Positions 51,726-60,616 are shown, numbered from the stretch's first letter. The stretch is 64,000 nucleotides of DNA from Marisediminicola sp040546025 (GCF_040546025.1 NZ_JBEPNA010000009.1:47220-111219); one strand, 5' to 3'. Notes: generated from the letters alone by a model not told the origin. A program made the numbers and translations.

Positions 51726-52274
51726 ATGGCATCCGCGCGCGACCGTATCCTCGACGCCTTCGAGGAGCTTCTGCTCACCGAGGGCGAGCGCGCGGCGACC
51801 CTCGATGCCGTCGCGGCGCGGGCGGGCGTGTCGAAAGGGGGGCTGGTCTACCACTTCCCGAGCAAGGACCTGCTGGCCCACGGGGTCTGCGAGCGACTCG
51901 CCTCGCTCGCCGCGGACGACGCAGCCCTCATGCGCTCGGCCGCCGAGGGCCCGGCCCGCTTCTACATCCGCTCGTCCCGCTATCGTGGCACGCCCCTCGA
52001 CCGCGCGATTGTCGCGGTCGCGCGGCTGCACCAGGGTGGCAACGCTGAGGCAGTCGCGACGCTGCGGGCGGTGGAAGCGCAGTGGCTCGCCATCCTCGGC
52101 GACGCCCTCCGCGACGACGACGCGGCACAGGCCATCAAGCTGATGGGCGACGGGCTCTATTACGAGGCCCTGTTCCGGCTTCCGACCGGGTCGCCGCCTG
52201 TCGAGTCGGATGTCGCCGGCGACGACCTCGAGCTCGAGCGGCTCTTCCGCGTCATCGACAAGATCGTCGGCTAG
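51726..52274 (+). CDS. TetR family repressor of the adjacent exporter
   Basis: The 182-residue protein has the N-terminal TetR helix-turn-helix (RAATLDAVAARAGVSKGGLVYHFPSKDLL, about 21-50) followed by a ligand-binding domain. It is divergent from the DHA2 exporter. Its promoter overlaps a perfect palindrome, so it should repress both genes and be released by the exporter's substrate. The family is clear; the inducer is unknown. Confidence 0.93.
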   Translation: MASARDRILDAFEELLLTEGERAATLDAVAARAGVSKGGLVYHFPSKDLLAHGVCERLASLAADDAALMRSAAEGPARFYIRSSRYRGTPLDRAIVAVARLHQGGNAEAVATLRAVEAQWLAILGDALRDDDAAQAIKLMGDGLYYEALFRLPTGSPPVESDVAGDDLELERLFRVIDKIVG

Positions 52275-52303
52275 CAGCGCCGCTGGCTGGGCTGGCTGGC
52301 TGG

Positions 52304-52474
52304 CTTTCATTATTCAGGAGTCTGGCCGGCGTGGCTTCTGAGCCACCGTGGCTACTGCGGAAAGTCGGGCCCAGTACCGAGCTCAGTACGCCGCACGCGG
52401 CGGCCGACCGCAGATGATTCGTCCCGCTGCCCGGCCGCTTCTGAATATTGAAACCTCCTCCTGAATAATGAAAG
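52304..52474. repeat. Cluster of CTTTCATTATTCAGGAGT-type inverted repeats
   Basis: One copy reads forward at 52304-52321. Two read on the minus strand: a variant at 52438-52453 and a near-perfect copy at 52458-52474. They lie between TetR (+) and the ABC exporter (-), with about 140 bases between arms. A GGCT tandem (52281-52304) precedes the first. No gene is visible in 52275-52485. Position suggests a two-way transcription boundary. Confidence 0.85.
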
Positions 52475-52485
52475 TGCCGACCCGG

Positions 52486-54408
52486 CTAGACCAGCAGCTG
52501 GTGCTTCGCGAGTTCCTTGTACAGCGGGGTGGATGCGACGAGCTCGGAGTGCGTGCCCACGCCGACCACGAGTCCATGGTCGAGCACGACGATCTGGTCG
52601 GAGTCGACCACGGTCGACAGCCGGTGCGCTATGACGATGAGCGTGCGGTTCTCGGCGACCGCGTCGATCGCCTCGCGCAGCATCTGCTCGTTGAGCCCGT
52701 CGAGCGACGACGTCGACTCGTCCAGCAGCAGGATCGGCGGCGCGGCGAGCAGTGTGCGGGCGATGGCCAGGCGCTGACGCTCGCCGCCGGAGAGCATCAC
52801 GCCGTCCTCGCCGACGGGTGCGCCGAGCCCGAGCGGGTTGCGCTCGAGCACCTCGGTGAGGTTGACGTCCCGCAGCACTCGGATGCAGTCGTCGTCACTC
52901 GCGCCGGGAGCGCCGAGCACGAGGTTCTCGCGTAGCGTGCCCGCGAGCACCGGGGCATCCTGCTCCACATAGCCGATCTGGGCACGAAGGGCCTCGCGGT
53001 CGAGGGCGCGGAGGTCGACGCCCCCGAGCCGGATGACGCCGCCGCTCGGGTCGTAGAACCGCTCGATCAGGGCGAGGATCGTGCTCTTGCCCGCGCCGGA
53101 CGGCCCGACGAGGGCAGTGCGCTTGCCCTTCGGTGCGCTGAAGGAGACCCCGCGCAGCACGGTGCGGTCGCGCGGCCCCGTCTCGATCGCGACCTCGGCC
53201 TCGACCGCGCGCGCACCGGCGGGGACCCCCACCAGCTCGGCCATCGGGTCCTGGTCGGTCACGACAATCGCCTCGCCCGACTCCTCCGGCGGCAGCTCGC
53301 TGTAGCGGAACTCCACGTTCTCGAAACGGATCGCATCGTCCGACGAGGTAGGCGCCTCGGCGGTGGCCGCGATCTCGTCGTCGCGCTCGGTCTCGGTCGG
53401 CAGGCCGATGATCTCCTGGATGCGGCCGAGCGCCCCGAGCGCCTGGTTGACCGCTGTGATCGCCCCGAACGCCTGGCCGAGCGGCATGATCATCAGGAAG
53501 AGGAACAGGATGAACGCGACAAGGTCGGCGACGGTGAGCGCGCCGCTCGCGACCCGGTAACCCCCAACGCCCAGCACCACGAGGAACGAGACCTGCAGCG
53601 CGATCCCGGCGATCGGCACGACGAGCGCGGAGATCTTGGCGACGCTGATTCCCATGCGCCAGGCGCCCTCGGCATCCTTGTGCACGGCGGCGATCTCCCG
53701 GTCGGCTGCGTTGGATGCCCGGATCGTGCGCACGGCGCTGATCGACCGCTCGACCGCGGCGGCGAGGTCGCCGACCTTCTCCTGCGCCTTGCGGCTCGCG
53801 ACGCGGATGCGGCGGCTGAGGGTCACGACGGTGACGACGGAGACGGCGATGACGAGCACCGTCAGCCCGAGCAGGACCGGGTCGATCACGAGCATCGCGA
53901 TGAGCGCCCCGACGAAGGTGAGCGAGCCGCCGATCGCCTCGACCAGCCCCTGGGTGAGGACGGCGCGCAGAAGGGTCGTGTCGGAGCCGACCCGCGAGAC
54001 GAGGTCGCCCGTGCGGCGCAGGTCGAACTCGCTGATCGGCAGGTTCAGCATGCGGGTCACGAGACGGCGCCGGCTCGAGAGCACGACCCCCTCACCGGTG
54101 CGCTGCAACAGGTAGTGCTGGAATCCGCTGATGAGTCCGGACGCGACCACCAGCCCCACGAGGAGCCAGACGAGCCCCTGCAGGGAGTCGCCCGCCTCGA
54201 CGACCGAGATGACGTTGCTGACGAGCAGCGGCTGGGCGAGCGATGCGGCAGCTCCGAGCACGCTGAGCACGATGACGAACCCGAGCACCCGGCGGTGCTC
54301 GAGAAGGTACGGCATCAGCTGGCTGAAGGTGGCGCGGGGACCGGTGTCGTCGACCGGCCTGCCGAAGCCGCGGCGAACTCGGGGCGGCGTGCTGCGTGAA
54401 GTGCTCAT
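52486..54408 (-). CDS. ABC exporter, fused membrane and ATPase domains
   Basis: The 640-residue half-transporter has a six-helix membrane domain (about 30-330) and an ATPase domain with GPSGAGKST (Walker A), LSGGERQRLAIARTLL (signature) and ILLLDESTSSLD (Walker B). It is of the MsbA/LmrA type and probably works as a homodimer exporting drugs or lipids. Between the first strand (RFENVEFRYSE) and TVLRGVSFSAP there are about 45 extra acidic residues not usual in the family. A -10-like TACGCT lies eight bases before ATG 54408. The gene is convergent with TetR and divergent from the next ABC set. Confidence 0.93.
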   Translation of the reverse strand: MSTSRSTPPRVRRGFGRPVDDTGPRATFSQLMPYLLEHRRVLGFVIVLSVLGAAASLAQPLLVSNVISVVEAGDSLQGLVWLLVGLVVASGLISGFQHYLLQRTGEGVVLSSRRRLVTRMLNLPISEFDLRRTGDLVSRVGSDTTLLRAVLTQGLVEAIGGSLTFVGALIAMLVIDPVLLGLTVLVIAVSVVTVVTLSRRIRVASRKAQEKVGDLAAAVERSISAVRTIRASNAADREIAAVHKDAEGAWRMGISVAKISALVVPIAGIALQVSFLVVLGVGGYRVASGALTVADLVAFILFLFLMIMPLGQAFGAITAVNQALGALGRIQEIIGLPTETERDDEIAATAEAPTSSDDAIRFENVEFRYSELPPEESGEAIVVTDQDPMAELVGVPAGARAVEAEVAIETGPRDRTVLRGVSFSAPKGKRTALVGPSGAGKSTILALIERFYDPSGGVIRLGGVDLRALDREALRAQIGYVEQDAPVLAGTLRENLVLGAPGASDDDCIRVLRDVNLTEVLERNPLGLGAPVGEDGVMLSGGERQRLAIARTLLAAPPILLLDESTSSLDGLNEQMLREAIDAVAENRTLIVIAHRLSTVVDSDQIVVLDHGLVVGVGTHSELVASTPLYKELAKHQLLV

Positions 54409-54491
54409 CGCTAGAAAGCGTATCCTCGCGCGCGGAGTGTTCCCTGCCCAGTTCGCTGAGGGCATGCCGCGGCGAGGTCTGCGGGCCGGGT

Positions 54492-54497
54492 TAGTGT
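54492..54497 (+). promoter_or_regulatory. -10 hexamer TAGTGT before the ABC ATPase gene
   Basis: TAGTGT lies seven bases before GTG 54505, again consistent with a leaderless start. Confidence 0.45.
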
Positions 54498-54504
54498 TGG
54501 GATC

Positions 54505-55431
54505 GTGCCAGCTCCCGTGATCACAGCCTCCGCCCTGACCAAGGCCTACAAGGGTTTCGCGGCCGTCGACGGCATCTCGTTCGAGGTCGCCCCCGGCGAG
54601 TCCTTCGGCCTGCTCGGGCCCAACGGCGCCGGCAAGTCGACGACCATGCGCATGGTCGGGGCGGTCTCCACCCGCACGAGCGGCGACCTGGCGATCCTCG
54701 GCCTCGACCCCGACCAGTACGGTCCCGAGATCCGGTCGCAGCTCGGCGTCGTTCCGCAGGCAGACAACCTCGACATGGAGCTGCGGGTGCGCGACAACCT
54801 CATCGTCTACGGCCGCTATTTCGGGCTGCCCCGCGCCCAGGTCGCCAAGCGCGCCGACGAGCTGCTCGAGTTCGCGCAGCTCGCCGACCGCGCGAAGTCG
54901 AAGGTCGACGACCTCAGCGGCGGAATGAAGCGACGCCTCACGATCGCCCGGGCCCTGATCAACGACCCGCGCATCCTGCTGCTCGACGAGCCGACCACCG
55001 GACTCGATCCGCAGGCCCGGCACATCCTGTGGGACCGCCTGTTCCGCCTGAAGGAGCAGGGCACGACCCTCGTGCTGACGACCCACTACATGGACGAGGC
55101 CGAGCAGCTCTGCGACCGGCTCGTCGTGGTCGACAAGGGCCAGATCATGGCGGAGGGCTCGCCGGCCTCGCTCATCCGCGAGTACTCGAGCCGGGAGGTG
55201 CTGGAGGTGCGCTTCGGCTCCGAGCGCAACGAGGCGATGGGCGAGCAGCTCGCGGACATCGGCGATCGCATCGAGGTGCTCCCCGACCGGGTGCTCATCT
55301 ACAGCTCCAACGGCGAGGCGGTGCTCGAGCGCATCACCCAGCTCGGGCACGAGCCCATCACGAGCCTCGTGCGCCGCTCCAGCCTCGAGGACGTCTTCCT
55401 GCGGCTCACCGGACGGACCCTCGTCGATTGA
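54505..55431 (+). CDS. ABC transporter ATP-binding protein, NodI/DrrA-like
   Basis: The 308-residue protein has LLGPNGAGKSTTMRM (Walker A), LSGGMKRRLTIARAL (signature), ILLLDEPTTGLDPQARH (Walker B) and an H-loop in LVLTTHYMDEAEQLCDR. VVPQADNLDMELRVRDNL resembles the NodI/DrrA group, exporters of drugs or lipo-oligosaccharides. Two permease genes follow with overlapping ends, so the complex is probably one ATPase dimer with two different permeases. The substrate is not recognisable. Confidence 0.93.
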   Translation: MPAPVITASALTKAYKGFAAVDGISFEVAPGESFGLLGPNGAGKSTTMRMVGAVSTRTSGDLAILGLDPDQYGPEIRSQLGVVPQADNLDMELRVRDNLIVYGRYFGLPRAQVAKRADELLEFAQLADRAKSKVDDLSGGMKRRLTIARALINDPRILLLDEPTTGLDPQARHILWDRLFRLKEQGTTLVLTTHYMDEAEQLCDRLVVVDKGQIMAEGSPASLIREYSSREVLEVRFGSERNEAMGEQLADIGDRIEVLPDRVLIYSSNGEAVLERITQLGHEPITSLVRRSSLEDVFLRLTGRTLVD

Positions 55432-56279
55432 GTGAGCGGGCGGTGCTGTCGGATGCCGCCTGGCGCGAGCGCGCCCTGGCCGGCGGGGTGCGGCCGCGGC
55501 GCTACGGGTCGTGGTACGTGGCGGAGCACCGCATCCGGAGCATGCGCTCCTACGGGCAGACGATCCTCGCGACCAGCATCGGGAACCCGCTCATCTACCT
55601 CTTCGCGCTCGGCATCGGGCTCGCCACCCTCGTCGACGCGAACCTCGGCGACGATGCCGTGCAGGGAGTCAGCTACCTCGTCTTCGTCGCACCCGCCCTA
55701 CTGGGGCTCGCCGCCGTGATGGTTTCGGCGGAGGAATTCACCTACCCGATCATGCTCGGCTTCAAGTGGAACCCGATCTTCTTCGGCATGAACGCGGCAC
55801 CGATCACCGGCGGCCAGATCACCAACGGCATCCTGATCTCGGTGCTCGCCCGCATGGTGCCGACCTGCGTGATCTACTTTATCGCGATGGTGTTGTTCGG
55901 GGCGGTACCCTCCGCCGTCGGCATCCTGATGATTCCCGTCGCGGTGCTCGCGGCGATGTCGGTCGGCGTTGCGATCATGGCGTACACGGCGCGGATCGAG
56001 CAGGACAAAGGGCAGATGGCGCTGATCATGCGCTTCGGGATCACCCCGATGCTGCTGTTCTCCGGCACGTTCTTCCCCCTCACACAGCTTCCCGTCTACC
56101 TGCAGTGGATCGGCTGGATCTCGCCGCTCTGGCACGGCACGGAGCTCGGTCGGGTGATCAGCTACTCTCTCGCGGAGCCGGCCTGGCTCACCGCGGTGCA
56201 CGTGCTCTACCCCGCGGCGATCATCGTGGTCTGCTGGCCCATGTCGCAGCGCGTCTTCACGGCGAGGCTCAACAAATGA
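55428..56279 (+). CDS. ABC-2 type permease (first of two)
   Basis: The protein of about 283 residues has six hydrophobic segments with the ABC-2 layout (NPLIYLFALGIGLATLV, VFVAPALLGLAAVMV and LLFSGTFFPLTQLPVYLQWIGWISPLWH). TTG 55428 overlaps the ATPase stop; GTG 55443 is the alternative, and neither has a strong ribosome site. It pairs with the next permease to form the membrane pore. The ATG of the next gene overlaps its stop (ATGA). Confidence 0.88.
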   Translation: MSERAVLSDAAWRERALAGGVRPRRYGSWYVAEHRIRSMRSYGQTILATSIGNPLIYLFALGIGLATLVDANLGDDAVQGVSYLVFVAPALLGLAAVMVSAEEFTYPIMLGFKWNPIFFGMNAAPITGGQITNGILISVLARMVPTCVIYFIAMVLFGAVPSAVGILMIPVAVLAAMSVGVAIMAYTARIEQDKGQMALIMRFGITPMLLFSGTFFPLTQLPVYLQWIGWISPLWHGTELGRVISYSLAEPAWLTAVHVLYPAAIIVVCWPMSQRVFTARLNK

Positions 56280-57103
56280 CTTTCGCCCCGACCCGGCCGC
56301 TCGGCGCCACCAGGAACCGCTTCCTCGGCGCCGTCTACGCCCGCAACTCCGGAGCGGTCATGAGCCGCGGGCTGCTCGCCACCCGCAGCTCGAACGCGGC
56401 GATCGTCGTGAGCGGATTCTTCGAGCCGGTCTTCTACCTGCTCTCGATGGGGATCGGCCTCGGCGCGCTCGTCGGCACGGTGGTGACGACCACGGGGCAG
56501 GAGGTGTCGTACGCGGCCTTCATCGCGCCGGCGCTGCTCGCGGTCTCGGCGATGAACGGTGCGATCTACGACTCCACCTGGAATGTGTTCTTCAAGATGA
56601 ACTACGCGAAGCTGTACGAGGGGATGCTGACGACGTCACTCGGCCCGCTCGACGTCGCCCTCGGCGAGATCGGGCTAGCCCTGTTGCGCGGGGTGCTCTA
56701 CGCGCTCGGCTTCCTCATCATCATGCAATCGCTCGGGCTCAACCTGTCGTGGACCGCGATCCTCGCTCTGCCGGCGGTGGTGCTCATCGCGTTCGGCTTC
56801 GCGAGCCTTGGCATGGCCGTGACGAGCTACCTGACGACGTTCCAGCAGATGGACTGGATCAACTTCGTGATGCTGCCGATGTTCCTGTTCTCGGCCACGT
56901 TCTACCCGCTCTCGGTGTACCCCGAGCCGATCCAGTTGGTGGTGCAGGCACTGCCGCTGTGGCACGGCGTGGAGCTCATCCGGGGCCTGACGACGGGCGC
57001 GCTCAGCGTGGCACTGCTCGGCCACGTGCTCTACTACGTCGTGATGATCGCCATCGGGCTCGTCTTCACGACCTCGCGCCTGAAGAAGCTCTTCCTAGAC
57101 TGA
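56276..57103 (+). CDS. ABC-2 type permease (second of two), NodJ-like
   Basis: The 275-residue protein has the same six-helix arrangement (EPVFYLLSMGIGLGALVG, FIAPALLAVSAMNGAIYDSTWNVFFKM and FLFSATFYPLSVYPEPIQLVVQALPLWHGVELIRG). The last motif is typical of NodJ. It is the third gene of the exporter operon. After its stop at 57103 a long inverted repeat separates it from the convergent transporter gene. Confidence 0.9.
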   Translation: MTFAPTRPLGATRNRFLGAVYARNSGAVMSRGLLATRSSNAAIVVSGFFEPVFYLLSMGIGLGALVGTVVTTTGQEVSYAAFIAPALLAVSAMNGAIYDSTWNVFFKMNYAKLYEGMLTTSLGPLDVALGEIGLALLRGVLYALGFLIIMQSLGLNLSWTAILALPAVVLIAFGFASLGMAVTSYLTTFQQMDWINFVMLPMFLFSATFYPLSVYPEPIQLVVQALPLWHGVELIRGLTTGALSVALLGHVLYYVVMIAIGLVFTTSRLKKLFLD

Positions 57104-57118
57104 CCCCCGGGCTTCCGG

Positions 57119-57368
57119 CTTTCACTATTCAGGAGTGTGCGGCCGGCTGGCTTTCATTATTCAGGAGTCGGGGGTCAGGGTGACCTGCACAATTCAGGAG
57201 TCTGGGTGCTGAAGTGACCTCGGCGCCGGCATCCGGCCCCATATTCCGGCGGATGCGGGGGTCCTGCGGCACTCCGCGACGGTGCCGCTCCTGAATGATG
57301 AAGTTGCCGCGGGGCCAGACTCCTGAATAATGAAAGCCACCCGCCCGCACACTCCTGAATAATGAAAG
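57119..57368. repeat. Nested long inverted repeat built from six ATTCAGGAGT units
   Basis: Units read forward at 57119-57136, 57151-57168 and 57191-57202 (partial), and on the minus strand at 57303-57287, 57336-57319 and 57368-57351. The outer arms 57119-57168 and 57319-57368 are 50 bases each and match at 47 positions. The third pair lies inside, with the middle 84 bases unpaired. The element fills the gap between a permease gene (+) and a transporter gene (-), and its right end abuts the transporter's stop codon. No gene is seen in it. Confidence 0.92.
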
Positions 57369-58688
57369 TCAGTAGTCGACGTCGCGCGTCTCCTTGCTCA
57401 GCAGCAGAGCCACGAGGGTGATCGCGCCCATCGAGCTCAGGTACACGCCGACCAGCACGGGGCTGCCACCGGCGGCGCCCCAGAGGGCAACGGCGATGAA
57501 CGGGGCGACGGCCGCGCCCAGGATCGACGCGACGTTGTAGCTGATCGCCGAGCCGGTGTAGCGCACGTTCGTCGGGAACAGCTCGGGCAGCAACGCGCCC
57601 ATCGGCCCGAAAGTCAGACCCATGAGGGTGAAACCGATGATGAGAAGCGCGTAGACGCCGACGGTGCCGGCGGCGAACAGCGGCACAAACAGCAGCCCGA
57701 ACACGATGATCGCGATCGTCGTCACGATCAGGTGCGCGCGGCGGCCGAATCTCTCGGCGAGCGGCCCGGACACGAGGGTGAAGATACCGAAGAACACGAC
57801 GCCGATGATGAGCATGACGAGGAAGGTGTTGCGCTCGAAGCCCAGACCGGCGACCGGGGCGTCGACCGGGGTCGTTCCGTAGGTGAGCGTGTAGGTCGTC
57901 ATCAGGTAGAACAGCGTGTAGGTCGCGAGCATGATGAACGTGCCGAGGATGAGCTCGCGCCAGTTCGACCGGAACACCCGCGCGAGTGGGACCTTGACGA
58001 CCTCGCCCGTGGCGACCGCCTTCTGGAAGGAGGGCGTTTCGATCAGCTTGAACCGCACGTACAGGCCGATGATGACGAGCACGGCGCTCGCGAGGAACGG
58101 CACCCGCCAGCCCCACTCGAGGAACGTCTCCGGCGACATGGTTGTGGCGAGCAGCAGGAAGACGCCGTTGGCGACGATGAATCCGATCGGGGCGCCGAGC
58201 TGGGGGAAGGTGCCGTAGATCGCACGCCGACCGGCGGGGGCGTTCTCGGTCGCGAGGAGCGCCGCGCCGCTCCACTCGCCGCCGAGTCCGAGTCCTTGGG
58301 CGAACCGCATCAGCACGAGCAGCGCCGGTGCGAGGATCTCCCAGCCGGGGGTGAGTGCCGTCGGGAGGCATCCGATCAGCACGGTCGCGACGCCCATCGT
58401 GAGTAGCGATGCGACGAGGGTGCCCTTGCGGCCGATGCGGTCGCCGAAGTGCCCGAACACGATGGAGCCGATCGGGCGGGCGATGAACGCCGCACCGAAG
58501 GCCGCGAACGACTTCAGCAGCGACAGAGTGGGGTCGTCGCCCGGAAAGAACAGCGCAGGGAACACGAGCACCGCGGCGGTCGCGTACACGTAGAAGTCGT
58601 AGAACTCGATCGAGGTTCCGATGAGGCTCGCGAAGATGACCCGCGATCTCGGGTTGGTCGTGACCGGTGTGGACGTGGACGTGCTCAT
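57369..58688 (-). CDS. MHS-type metabolite:proton symporter (MFS)
   Basis: The 439-residue protein has about 12 hydrophobic segments and the MHS signatures IGTSIEFYDFYVYATAA in helix 1, GHFGDRIGRKGTL (motif A) and GSALGLGGEWSGAALLATE in helix 4-5. The MHS group (KgtP, ShiA, ProP) imports organic acids, osmolytes or shikimate. The substrate is not recognisable. Its stop directly touches the long inverted repeat, and it lies 64 bases downstream of the small membrane gene on the same strand. Confidence 0.88.
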   Translation of the reverse strand: MSTSTSTPVTTNPRSRVIFASLIGTSIEFYDFYVYATAAVLVFPALFFPGDDPTLSLLKSFAAFGAAFIARPIGSIVFGHFGDRIGRKGTLVASLLTMGVATVLIGCLPTALTPGWEILAPALLVLMRFAQGLGLGGEWSGAALLATENAPAGRRAIYGTFPQLGAPIGFIVANGVFLLLATTMSPETFLEWGWRVPFLASAVLVIIGLYVRFKLIETPSFQKAVATGEVVKVPLARVFRSNWRELILGTFIMLATYTLFYLMTTYTLTYGTTPVDAPVAGLGFERNTFLVMLIIGVVFFGIFTLVSGPLAERFGRRAHLIVTTIAIIVFGLLFVPLFAAGTVGVYALLIIGFTLMGLTFGPMGALLPELFPTNVRYTGSAISYNVASILGAAVAPFIAVALWGAAGGSPVLVGVYLSSMGAITLVALLLSKETRDVDY

Positions 58689-58752
58689 TCGACGGCTCCG
58701 CGGGGGGTGGGGGATGGATGCCGCGACTCGCGGCCCACTCCGACCCTACGCC

Positions 58753-58845
58753 TCAGAGAAGCACCTTCTGCACGAACAGCACCGCGATCGCGACCGCCGC
58801 GATCGCAGCCCCCCACTTCACGAGGAACAGCAGCGGGTTGCGCAT
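58753..58845 (-). CDS. Small single-helix membrane peptide (30 residues), end of the rib operon
   Basis: The frame begins three bases after the ribH stop and encodes MRNPLLFLVKWGAAIAAV followed by a hydrophobic tail with one lysine. It is a clear transmembrane helix with a positive N-terminus. No strong ribosome site is seen, but it could be read by coupling to ribH. Function unknown; it may be a membrane subunit or chance. Confidence 0.42.
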   Translation of the reverse strand: MRNPLLFLVKWGAAIAAVAIAVLFVQKVLL

Positions 58846-58847
58846 GG

Positions 58848-59321
58848 CTAGACCGCGAGGGAGCGGATCAGCACCGCCGTCGACAGTGCGGCCTCGGCCG
58901 CTTCGGCGCCCTTGTCCTCTGTCGAACCGGCGAGGCCCGCGCGGTCGATGCCCTGCTCCTCGGTGTCGATCGTCAGCACGCCGAAGCCGACGGGTTTGCC
59001 GGTCAGCACGCTCACCTGGGTGAGGCCCTGCGTGGCCGCGCTCGCGACGTATTCGAAGTGGGGGGTGCCGCCGCGGATGATGACGCCGAGGGCCACGACG
59101 GCATCCGCGCCAGCATCCAGCGCTGCGCGGCTCGCGACGGGCAGCTCGAAGCTGCCCGATACGCGCAGTTCGGTCACCTGCGCGCCAGTTTCGGCGAGGT
59201 AGCGCCGGGCGCCGGCGAGCAGCCCCTCGGCGATCACCTCGTGCCACAGCCCGGCGACGATCGTCACCTTCAGTCCGGTGCCGTCGATGGGGGTGACCTC
59301 TGGTGCGCCTGCGCCGCTCAT
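58848..59321 (-). CDS. ribH: 6,7-Dimethyl-8-ribityllumazine synthase
   Basis: The 157-residue protein has VAGLWHEVIAEGLLAGA, VSGSFELPVASRAAL, VVALGVIIRGGTPHFEYVASAATQGL and GVLTIDTEEQ, covering the family's active-site residues. It condenses the two riboflavin precursors to lumazine, usually as a 60-mer or pentamer. Its ATG overlaps the ribBA stop by four bases. It is the last recognised enzyme gene of the FMN-riboswitch operon. Confidence 0.97.
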   Translation of the reverse strand: MSGAGAPEVTPIDGTGLKVTIVAGLWHEVIAEGLLAGARRYLAETGAQVTELRVSGSFELPVASRAALDAGADAVVALGVIIRGGTPHFEYVASAATQGLTQVSVLTGKPVGFGVLTIDTEEQGIDRAGLAGSTEDKGAEAAEAALSTAVLIRSLAV

Positions 59322-60616
59322 AGTTCCTGCTCTCTCAGTGATTGTGCCGCAGCGGCGGTAACCGCGCGGTCGAGGAATCCGTCGCCCGGGAGGATGTGGC
59401 CCATCCGGTCGCGCTTGGTGCCGAGGTACGCCTCGTTGAAGCCGTCGACGCCGACGACGAGCGGCACCTGCTCGAGAACGGTGATCCCGCGGGCGGTCAG
59501 CTGCTCCAGCTTGTCGGGGTTGTTGGTGATCACGCGGATGCTGCTCAGGCCGAGGTCGCCGAGGATCGCCACGGCGGCGCCGTAGTCGCGCCCGTCGGCG
59601 GGGAAGCCCAGCGCGATGTTGGCATCGAGGGTGTCGAGGCCGTCCTCCTGCAGGCGGTACGCCTTGAGCTTGTTGATGAGGCCGATGCCGCGCCCCTCGT
59701 GGCCGCGCATGTAGATGACGACTCCGCCCTCGTTCTGGATGGCGTCGAGGGCGGCGTCGAGCTGTGGCCCGCACTCGCATTTGAGCGACCCGAGAACCTC
59801 GCCGGTGAGGCACTCGGAGTGCACGCGCACCAGGGCGCCGTCGGCGGGGGAGCCTGCGATGATCGCGATATGGTCGGCGCCCGTCATCCGGTCCCGGTAG
59901 GCGCGGATGCGGTACGGGCCGTGAGTCGTCGGCACCACGGTCTCGACCTCGAAGATCACCCGGGAGGTCTCGGGAACCGGCAGCGTGACCGGCACCTGCA
60001 CGTCGCAGAGCACCTCCTGGAGGTAGGCAATGAGCGATTCGATCGTGATGACCGGCACGTTCTCGCGGGCGCCGAGCTCGATCAGCCCGGGCAGGCGCAT
60101 CATCTCGCCGTCCTCGGCGACGATCTCGCTGATCGCGCCGACGGGGATGAGCCCGGCGAGCTTGAGCAGGTCTACGGCGGCCTCGGTGTGGCCGCTGCGC
60201 TCGCGCACTCCTCCGTCGACCGCCCGCAGCGGCAGGATGTGGCCGGGGCGGTTGAGGCTCGCGGGAGTGGACGTCACGTCGGCGAGCACCCGGAGGGTGT
60301 GTGCCCGGTCGGCGGCGCTGATGCCCGTGCTGATCCGGTCGGCAGCGTCGACGGTGACCGTGTAATTGGTGCCGCGTGGGTCCTCGTTGTTGACCACCAT
60401 GACGGGCAGCTCGAGCCGGTCGGCGAGCTCGTTCGACATCGGGGCGCAGATGAAGCCGGAGGTGTTGCGCACCATCCAGGCCATCCATTCCTGAGTGGCG
60501 AGCTCCGCGGCGATGATGACGTCGCCCTCGTTCTCGCGGCCCTCGTCGTCGGCGACGATGATGGGCCGTCCGGCGCGCAGGGCGTCGAGGGCTGTGGGGA
60601 TGTCGGCGAGACTCAT
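59318..60616 (-). CDS. ribBA: Bifunctional 3,4-DHBP synthase / GTP cyclohydrolase II
   Basis: The 432-residue protein joins an N-terminal RibB domain (about 1-205; DDEGRENEGDVIIA and RPGHILPLRA) to a C-terminal RibA domain (about 206-400). RibA has the zinc cysteines in SECLTGEVLGSLKCECG and the motif MRGHEGRGIGLINK. It makes dihydroxybutanone phosphate from ribulose 5-phosphate and the pyrimidine precursor from GTP, the two entry points of riboflavin synthesis. Both active sites look intact. It overlaps ribE and ribH by four bases each. Confidence 0.97.
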   Translation of the reverse strand: MSLADIPTALDALRAGRPIIVADDEGRENEGDVIIAAELATQEWMAWMVRNTSGFICAPMSNELADRLELPVMVVNNEDPRGTNYTVTVDAADRISTGISAADRAHTLRVLADVTSTPASLNRPGHILPLRAVDGGVRERSGHTEAAVDLLKLAGLIPVGAISEIVAEDGEMMRLPGLIELGARENVPVITIESLIAYLQEVLCDVQVPVTLPVPETSRVIFEVETVVPTTHGPYRIRAYRDRMTGADHIAIIAGSPADGALVRVHSECLTGEVLGSLKCECGPQLDAALDAIQNEGGVVIYMRGHEGRGIGLINKLKAYRLQEDGLDTLDANIALGFPADGRDYGAAVAILGDLGLSSIRVITNNPDKLEQLTARGITVLEQVPLVVGVDGFNEAYLGTKRDRMGHILPGDGFLDRAVTAAAAQSLREQEL

